38,666 bases of DNA. Origin: Paulinella micropora. Taxonomy: Eukaryota > Cercozoa > Imbricatea > Euglyphida. This document shows, one piece after another, positions 1 through 38,666 of this stretch. Each line of letters opens with the position of its first letter. Position 1 is the first letter of the stretch. The translations under genes and the position numbers were made by a program. The notes under the pieces were generated by a model. That model was given only the letters and a program-made list of their open reading frames with translations. It was not told the DNA's origin and did not search any database. The stretch spans positions 75,048 to 113,713 of the forward strand of contig BJOX01000154.1 of assembly GCA_009731375.1 (NCBI GenBank), in the 5' to 3' direction.

Positions 1-186
<186 letters not shown>

Positions 187-346
187 CGTTAGGGGCGGGT
201 ATGGCTTGTAGCAGTGAGGGGAACTGAGGCTCCGCTTGTTCCTTGCGGACCACTACCGCCTACCAAGAGACAGATAGATACGATAGATAGAAAAAGGTGA
301 GCGAATTACAAAGCGATAGCAAGAGACCCGGAGAGGAGGAGGAGGA

Positions 347-933
<587 letters not shown>

Positions 934-1047
934 CGAGAGGCCAGTCTTTGGTCGGAAGAGGCTGGAGGAGGGGGCGGCGATGGTGTTGGCGGCGTTGAGC
1001 GAGACCTTGCCCACTTCATTGGCAGTCACGACTACGCCGCAAGACAT
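934..1047 (-). CDS. possible minus-strand exon, unknown protein
   Basis: This non-repetitive stretch is open on the minus strand and reads MSCGVVVTANEVGKVSLN followed by about 20 further residues. A GT donor (GTGTCT) lies at its low-coordinate end and an internal AG at 1032-1033 could be an acceptor. Composition is protein-like, unlike the flanking repeats, but no family is recognised and the phase does not clearly link to the stronger minus-strand exon at 2407-2539. It may belong to a gene running leftward out of the window, or be chance. Confidence 0.3.
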
Positions 1048-1190
1048 GGAGATGGAGATGGAGATGGAGGTGGAGAGGGTGAGGGTGATGGAGGTGGAGG
1101 TGGAGATGGAGATGGAAATGATGAGAGGATGACATGAGATGAGATGATTTGACATGAGATGAGATGATTTGACATGAGATGATGTGACAT
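1040..1190. repeat. GGAGAT and GATGAGAT variant repeats
   Basis: Imperfect hexamer (ATGGAG/GTGGAG) and longer 'gacatgagatgagatgattt' units. No independent gene is visible here. Confidence 0.85.
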
Positions 1191-1281
1191 GGAGACCTTG
1201 TGGGAAATTTGGAACAACAGCGGAGGAGGGAGAATGTGAGTGGGACCTACCGACACCACACACAAACCAAGGGCATGTTTC

Positions 1282-1285
<4 letters not shown>
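1191..1285. other. unique island, possible small minus-strand exon
   Basis: Non-repetitive island between microsatellites. On the minus strand a short segment after GGCAG reads KHALGLCVVS before a GTAGGT donor, phase 0 in and out, which would fit after the exon at 2407-2539. Only ten codons are involved, so this is weak. Confidence 0.25.
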
Positions 1286-1312
<27 letters not shown>

Positions 1313-1330
1313 TCATGCACTCACTCTCAT

Positions 1331-1382
<52 letters not shown>

Positions 1383-1386
1383 TCTG

Positions 1387-1443
<57 letters not shown>

Positions 1444-1455
1444 GTCTGTCTCTTG

Positions 1456-1513
<58 letters not shown>

Positions 1514-1526
1514 TCATGCACTCTCA

Positions 1527-1591
<65 letters not shown>

Positions 1592-1630
1592 ACTCAGTCT
1601 CTCCCTCTCTCTCTCTCTCTCTCTCTATCA
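1286..1630. repeat. (CT)n with (CA)n insert
   Basis: CT dinucleotide tract with CTGTCT variants and a CA array near 1494-1512. Confidence 0.97.
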
Positions 1631-1689
1631 TAGACATACCAGAGAGAGGAAGCCGCTCGGGTGCCAAGCGACAAGAGCCCAACCTACAT

Positions 1690-2395
1690 ACAAACATACA
1701 TACATACAAAAATAACATAAGATATCATATCATATCATATCATATCATATCATGTCATATCATATAATATCATATCATATCATATCATATCTCATCATAT
1801 CTCATCATATCTCATCATATCATCATATCATATCATATCGTATCATATCGTATCATATATCATATATCCTATATCCTATATCCTATATCCTATATCCTAT
1901 ATCCTACATCCTACATCCACATCCTGCATCCTGCATCCTGCATCCTGCATCCTGCATCCTACATCCTACATCCTGCATCCTGCATCCTACATCCTACATC
2001 CTACATCCTATATCCTATATCCTATATCCTATATCCTATATCCTATCCTATCCTATCCTATCATATCATATCACATCACATCACATCACATCACATCATA
2101 TCATATCATATCATATCATATCATATCATATATCATATATCATATATCATATCATATATCATATTATATATCGTATCATATATCATATCATATCATATCA
2201 TATCACATCACATCACATCACATCACATCACATCATCACATCAGATCAGATCAGATCAGATCAGATCAGATCATATGTTACATATCATAACATATCATAA
2301 CATTAGATTACATAACATTAGATTACATTCAATTACATTCAATTACATTCCATTACATTCAATTACATTACATTACATTACATTACACGCATACA
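1690..2395. repeat. evolving pentamer/heptamer array (CATAT, ATATCCT, CATCCTG, CAGAT, ACATT)
   Basis: About 700 bp in which one pentamer (catat) drifts in blocks into related units: atatcct, catcctg, cacat, cagat, then attac. Each variant is locally homogenised, showing successive local expansions of mutated units. Confidence 0.95.
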
Positions 2396-2406
2396 TGCAT
2401 ACATAC

Positions 2407-2539
2407 CGACGCCAGGCCAAGCGCAGCTTTGAGCGGGGTGAGAAGAGAAAGAGAAGAGGGCTGACGTAACGGCTCATGGCCAGCATCTAAGGCCACGTAG
2501 TCGAAGCTGGCCATGCTGATCGGACACCAACCGATGCGC
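2407..2539 (-). CDS. minus-strand internal exon, unknown protein
   Basis: On the minus strand this segment has an acceptor (GTTCAG) and a strong donor (GTATGT). Between them is one leading base plus 44 open codons. It begins RIGWCPISMASFDYVALDAG and continues HEPLRQPSSLSLLTPLKAAL. Phase is 2 in and 0 out. The other minus-strand frame after the acceptor contains a stop. It is the best-supported minus-strand exon in the first 4 kb. No domain is recognised. Confidence 0.5.
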
Positions 2540-2544
2540 CTGAA

Positions 2545-2608
2545 CATGTGTGCGCGCGTGTGTGTGTGTGTGTGTGGGTGGGTGGGTGGGTGGGTGGGTG
2601 GTGTATGA

Positions 2609-2644
<36 letters not shown>

Positions 2645-2645
2645 A
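2545..2645. repeat. (GT)n, (GGGT)n and (GA)n
   Basis: Three short adjoining microsatellites. Confidence 0.95.
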
Positions 2646-2674
2646 AATCTCTAGTAGTAGTAAGTTGGCTCTTC

Positions 2675-2756
2675 TTGTTCTTCTTCTTCTTCTTCTTCTT
2701 CTTCTTGTTCTTCTTCTTCTTCTTCGTCGTCGTCGTCGTCGTCCTCTTCGTCGTCT

Positions 2757-2787
<31 letters not shown>

Positions 2788-3063
2788 TCTCGTCGTCGTC
2801 CTCTTCTTCTTCTTCTTCTTCTTCTTCTTCTTCTTCTTCTTCTTCTTCTTCTTCTTCTTCTTCTTCTTCTCCTCCTCCTCCTCCTCCTCCTCCTCCTTCT
2901 CCTTCTGCTGCTGCTGCTGCTTCTTCTTCTTCTTCTTCTTCTTCTTCTTCGTCGTCGTCGTCGTCGTCGTCGTCTTCTTCTTCTTCGTCGTCGTCATCTG
3001 CTTCTTCTTCTTCTTCTTCTTCTTCTTCTTCTTCTTCTTCTTCTTCTTCTTCTTCTTCTTCTT

Positions 3064-3122
<59 letters not shown>

Positions 3123-3142
3123 TACTAATACTACTACCACTA

Positions 3143-3178
<36 letters not shown>

Positions 3179-3201
3179 TTACTACTAAAACTTCTTACTA
3201 C

Positions 3202-3250
<49 letters not shown>
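2675..3250. repeat. mixed trinucleotide array (TTC, GTC, CTC, CTA, TTA)
   Basis: Blocks of TTC, CGT, CTC, GCT, ACT and ATT repeats follow one another without unique sequence. Every frame is open, so long open frames here carry no coding information. Confidence 0.98.
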
Positions 3251-3251
<1 letters not shown>

Positions 3252-3255
3252 TCAG

Positions 3256-3456
3256 GGGGGGGAGGAAGCAAACGTACACGTCAAAGAGGCGGGGCCAGTG
3301 GCAGGCACAAGACGGTACCGATGTGTATGATAAGACGAGACCGATGTGTATGATGACAAGACGATACCGATGTGTATACGATGTGTATGATGGTCAACGT
3401 GAAGGCCGTGTCGTGCAAGTGCCTGCAACAAGACAAGGAAGAAAAAGGAAATATGT
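3256..3456 (-). other. unique island with short direct repeats, possible minus-strand exon
   Basis: On the minus strand a pyrimidine-rich stretch ends in GTTGCAG near 3431, an excellent acceptor. It is followed by an open segment reading HLHDTAFTLTIIHI and then repeated ATCATACACATC units about 25-29 bp apart (3 copies), each followed by GGT. The repeat may be a duplicated exon end plus donor. Which copy would be used, and the reading frame, cannot be settled. Confidence 0.3.
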
Positions 3457-3591
3457 AGAAGAAGAAGAAGAAGAAGAAGAAGAAGAAGAAGAAGAAGAAG
3501 AAGAAGAAGAAGAAGAAGAAGAAGAAGAAGAAGAAGAAGAAGAAGAAGAAGAAGAAGAAGAAGAAGAAGAAGAAGAAGAAGAAGGAGGATC

Positions 3592-3633
<42 letters not shown>
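3457..3633. repeat. (GAA)n then (ATA)n
   Basis: GAA array of about 125 bp, then the AAT-type tract that flanks the first SINE copy. Confidence 0.97.
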
Positions 3634-3901
3634 GTGCTTCTCTGTCAATGGCTGATGCATTTCTGCACATGCGCCTCCATCGTCTCACCCGTGAGGGGAG
3701 TACGAAGAATTGACGATAAGCTCTAATGACACCCCCGCAAGGGCAGTTCCAACACTTCCAGACGGGCCGGTATGTTCAATGAAAATACTGGTCCAGAAAT
3801 AGACCGGTATGTTCAATGAAAATACTGGTGGCACCGACGGGAATCGAACTGGCGACAGGGCCCAGATGGTAGAACTTGACCACTGGGCTATCACGGTGTC
3901 C
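3634..3901 (-). mobile_element. tRNA-derived SINE, copy 1
   Basis: Full-length copy of the 268-bp family found six more times in the window. Read on the minus strand it starts GGACACCGTGATAGCCCAG, with an RNA polymerase III A-box (TAGCCCAGTGG) and a B-box (GTTCGATTCCC) in tRNA-like spacing. Two copies of a 38-bp direct repeat (CAGTATTTTCATTGAACATA...) follow, then a unique body and an (ATT)n tail. Confidence 0.93.
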
Positions 3902-3922
3902 ACAATAATAATAGTAATAATG

Positions 3923-3982
<60 letters not shown>

Positions 3983-4001
3983 GTGCTTCTCTGTCAATGG
4001 C
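3983..4001 (-). mobile_element. tRNA-derived SINE, 3'-end fragment at gap
   Basis: The last 19 bp of the same SINE (minus orientation) abut a 10-N gap at 4002-4011. The rest of this copy is missing from the assembly. Confidence 0.8.
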
Positions 4002-4011
4002 NNNNNNNNNN

Positions 4012-5250
4012 AGGAGGAGGAGGAGGAGGAGGAGGAGGAGGAGGAGGAGGAGGAGGAGGAGGAGGAGGAGGAGGAGGAGGAGGAGGAGGAGGAGGAGGAG
4101 GAGGAGGAGGAGGAGGAGGAGGAGGAGGAGGAGGAGGAGGAGGAGGAGGAGGAGGAGGAGGAGGAGGAGGAGGAGGAGGAGGAGGAGGAGGAGGAGGAGG
4201 AGGAGGAGGAGGAGGAGGAGGAGGAGGAGGAGGAGGAGGAGGAGGAGGAGGAGGAGGAGGAGGAGGAGGAGGAGGAGGAGGAGGAGGAGGAGGAGGAGGA
4301 GGAGGAGGAGGAGAAGAAAGAGGAGAAGGAAAAGGAGAGGGAAAAGGAGAGGCGGAAGGAGAGGGAGAAGGAGAAGGAGAAGGAGGAGGAGGAGGAGGAG
4401 GAGGAGGAGGAGGAGGAGGAGGAGAAGAAGAAGAAGAAGAAGAAGAAGAAGAAGAAGAAGAAGAAGAAGAAGAAGAAGAAGAAGAAGAAGGNNNNNNNNN
4501 NNNNNNNNNNNNNNNNNNNNNNNNNNNNNNNNNNNNNNNNNNNNNNNNNNNNNNNNNNNNNNNNNNNNNNNNNNNNNNNNNNNNNNNNNNNNNNNNNNNN
4601 NNNNNNNNNNNNNNNNNNNNNNNNNNNNNNNNNNNNNNNNNNNNNNNNNNNNNAGAAGCAGAAGAAAGAGTAGCAGAAGAAGAAGCAGAAGAAACAGAAG
4701 AAGAAGCAGAAGAAGAAGCAGAAGAAGAAGCAGAAGAAGAAGCAGAAGAAGAAGCAGAAGAAGAAGGAGGAGGAGAAGAAGAAGAAGAAGAAGAAGAAGA
4801 AGAAGAAGAAGAAGAAGAAGAAGAAGAAGAAGAAGAAGAAGAAGAAGAAGAAGCAGAAGAATCAGAAGAATCAGAAGAATCAGAAGAATCAGAAGAATCA
4901 GAAGAATCAGAAGAATCAGAAGAATCAGAATCAGAATCAGAATCAGAAGAAGAAGAAGAAGAAGAAGAAGAAGAAGAAGAAGAAGAAGAAGAAGAAGAAG
5001 AAGAAGAAGAAGAAGAAGAAGAAGAAGAAGAAGAAGAAGAAGAAGAAGAAGAAGAAGAAGAAGAAGAAGAAGAAGANNNNNNNNNNNNNNNNNNNNNNNN
5101 NNNNNNNNNNNNNNNNNNNNNNNNNGGAGGAGGAGGACAAGAAGAAGAAGAAGAAGAAGAAGAAGAAGAAGAAGAAGAAGAAGAAGAAGAAGAAGAAGAA
5201 GAAGAAGGAGAAGAAAGAAGAAGAAAGAAGAAGAAAGAAGAAGAGGAAGA

Positions 5251-5283
<33 letters not shown>

Positions 5284-5379
5284 GGAAGAAGAAGAAGAAA
5301 AAGAAGAAGAAGAAGAAGAAGAAGAAGAAGAAGAAGAAGAAGAAGAAGAAGAAGAAGAAGAAGAAGAAGAAGAAGAAAA
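4012..5379. repeat. 1.37-kb homopurine (GGA/GAA) tract
   Basis: Almost uninterrupted purines on the plus strand: about 300 bp of GGA, then GAA, with GCAGAA, GAATCA and AAGAGG variants. Ns lie at 4492-4653 and 5077-5125. The poly-Gly, poly-Glu or poly-Arg readings are repeat artefacts. Confidence 0.97.
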
Positions 5380-6249
<870 letters not shown>

Positions 6250-6512
6250 GTGCTTCTCTGTCAATGGCTGATGCATTTCATGCGCCTCCATCGTCTCACC
6301 CGTGAGGGGAGTACGAAGAATTGACGATAAGCTCTAATGACACCCCCGCAAGGGCAGTTCCAACACTTCCAGACGGGCCGGTATGTTCAATGAAAATACT
6401 GGTCCAGAAATAGACCGGTATGTTCAATGAAAATACTGGTGGCACCGACGGGAATCGAACTGGCGACAGGGCCCAGATGGTAGAACTTGACCACTGGGCT
6501 ATCACGGTGTCC
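6250..6512 (-). mobile_element. tRNA-derived SINE, copy 2
   Basis: Same 268-bp family as 3634-3901, near-identical, with a 5-bp deletion near 6280. A- and B-boxes and both 38-bp internal repeats are present. It is flanked by ATA repeats on both sides. Confidence 0.93.
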
Positions 6513-6770
<258 letters not shown>

Positions 6771-7737
6771 GATGTGGTTAGAAGCAAGAATGCGAAGCAG
6801 CTCTTCATTTATACGCGCATACTGAATTTTGAGTTGGAGGTTTGATTGGATGGTAGTTTGACGAAGAGATTTCGTGCGAGTATCTTTTTGTTCTCAATGC
6901 TCTGGTTGCTTATCTAGTCAAATCTGAATTTCCGTATGTCATTGACGACAGAAAGTTGTTGCATTTTTACAATGAGGGTGAGGACGTGAACAAATATAGA
7001 ATGTAAAGGAAGGAAATGGCACTAAGTAGCATAAAGAAAACACAAGATGTACAGAACTATATAGGCGGCCCAGTCTGGAAGATTTGCAAATCATGACAAA
7101 GATACAAGAGCTACGACAAGATGTACAGAACTATATAGGCGGCCCAGTCTGGAAGATTTGCAAATCATAACAAAGATACAAGAGCTACGAGAAAGACATA
7201 ACCAGCAAAATCTGTCACAATTACTAGACCATTGCATTAGGTACTTTAGAAGCCAACATCAACGTCTCCAGGAGATGGAGTTGCAAATACACATTCAAAC
7301 AAAAGCAGTTGCAAAAACAAAAATGCAAAGCCGCAACAACAATGCCGATGCAAAAAGGGAAAACGTCACCATATAAAGGGCACGCAACAAACATAAGCAA
7401 ACAACACAGAGGAGCATAATATGTCGTGATTTCATAAAAGGCTATGCCGTGAGGAGGCAACACAAAGCATGTAAACAATTACGCACAACCCTTGCCAAAT
7501 AAAAGGGTGTTGGGTGCCACTGGCTTGATGAGGCCAAAAGTGCCACTCAATTGCTTGATGGTGGACAATTACAGTGACCATAGAAGCTTCAGTATTCCAA
7601 AGTACTCTCCAACTATTGCAACTTAAGCATTTCATTAGGAAGGAGAGCCTCTTTTACAGGGATTATGATCCCGAAACAAGCCAATATCTGAATCATTTAG
7701 GGGGAAGGTTTTTCGAGTCCCTGTGGGCAACTCAAAG
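6771..7737 (+). promoter_or_regulatory. unique upstream region of the ABCG gene
   Basis: About 970 bp of non-repetitive, moderately AT-rich sequence, the longest unique stretch left of the gene. It probably holds the promoter and 5' leader. No TATA box or initiator can be assigned with confidence. A short open stretch at 7574-7737 precedes the proposed start but has no recognisable product, and an upstream non-coding exon is possible. Confidence 0.35.
7042..7189. repeat. 74-bp tandem duplication
   Basis: Two adjacent 74-bp units (7042-7115, 7116-7189) beginning ACAAGATGTACAGAAC, differing at very few positions. Function unknown; it lies about 0.6 kb upstream of the proposed start codon. Confidence 0.95.
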
Positions 7738-37990
<30,253 letters not shown>

Positions 37991-38036
37991 GTGAGTGAAT
38001 GAGTGCGTGTGTGTGTGTGAGAGAGAGAGAGAGAGC

Positions 38037-38076
<40 letters not shown>

Positions 38077-38091
38077 GAGAGAGAGAGAGAG

Positions 38092-38148
38092 GTGGTGGTG
38101 TTGGTCAATCTTGTGTCTTCTGGCGCGTGTTTTCTCCTAGCTGCATGG
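38092..38148 (+). CDS. exon 29, copy b (tandem duplicate)
   Basis: Same 19-residue protein as copy a; the three codon differences (GCC/GCG, TGC/TGT, TTG/CTA) are all synonymous. AG precedes it and GTGAGT follows, but the upstream sequence is GA-rich, not pyrimidine-rich, so the acceptor is poor. Confidence 0.5.
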
Positions 38149-38160
38149 GTGAGTGAATGA

Positions 38161-38253
<93 letters not shown>

Positions 38254-38255
<2 letters not shown>

Positions 38256-38310
38256 GGTGGTGTTGGTCAATCTTGTGTCTTCTGGCGCGTGTTTTCTCCT
38301 AGCTGCATGG
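38254..38310 (+). CDS. exon 29, copy c (tandem duplicate)
   Basis: Identical to copy b, 162 bp further on, with the same splice borders and GA-rich upstream sequence. Confidence 0.5.
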
Positions 38311-38326
38311 GTGAGTGAATGAGTGA

Positions 38327-38364
<38 letters not shown>

Positions 38365-38406
38365 GTGAGTGAGTGAGAGAGTGAGTGAGTGAGTGAGTTA
38401 GTGTGT

Positions 38407-38439
<33 letters not shown>

Positions 38440-38483
38440 GGAGGAGGGAGGGAGGGAGAGAGATACAGAGAGTGACAGAGAGT

Positions 38484-38666
<183 letters not shown>

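Noticed and set aside
3840-3901. A functional tRNA gene
   Set aside because: The A- and B-boxes are tRNA-like, but the same 268-bp unit with a non-tRNA body and ATT tail recurs seven times, which indicates a SINE.

Overview
This is eukaryotic nuclear DNA. Short spliced exons with GT-AG borders sit in a sea of microsatellites, with tRNA-derived SINEs, a terminal-inverted-repeat element and a retrotransposon integrase remnant. There is no bacterial-style gene packing. The main gene resembles the Adp1-like branch of ABCG transporters (as I recall, found in fungi, oomycetes, algae and plants). A microbial eukaryote or alga is therefore my best guess, but the species cannot be named from this sequence. 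At least ten N gaps occur, several beside homopolymers, so lengths in those places are unreliable.

Layout. Bases 1-6770 are almost all simple repeats, including a homopurine tract of about 1.4 kb. They hold a few possible minus-strand exons of an unidentified gene and three copies of a tRNA-derived SINE. Bases 6771-7737 are unique sequence upstream of the main gene. From about 7738 to beyond the right end, the plus strand carries one very large gene, assembled here exon by exon. It starts with a signal peptide, followed by a Cys-rich ectodomain with many N-glycosylation sequons, encoded in many tiny exons (7.7-20.8 kb). Next come a Pro/Lys/Arg-rich linker and a complete ABC nucleotide-binding domain (21.7-24.3 kb), then an approximately 430-residue low-complexity Ser-rich and acidic linker (25.7-28.1 kb). 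The ABCG transmembrane domain follows (29.5-38 kb), and the gene is not finished at the window end. Thirteen consecutive exon junctions, from the nucleotide-binding domain to the fifth transmembrane region, agree in reading phase.

The most unusual observation is that exons of this gene are repeatedly duplicated in tandem inside its microsatellite introns. Usually the unit is 'intron end + AG + beginning of the exon', and the last copy is the complete one. At least nine exons show this, with 2 to 9 copies each. Some copies differ only by synonymous changes, and some are complete exons with matching splice phases, so they could be alternative or mutually exclusive exons. The remaining sequence is microsatellite, SINE copies in both orientations, a 1.29-kb terminal-inverted-repeat element inside an intron, foldback structures, and several hundred bases of unique sequence with no recognised function.
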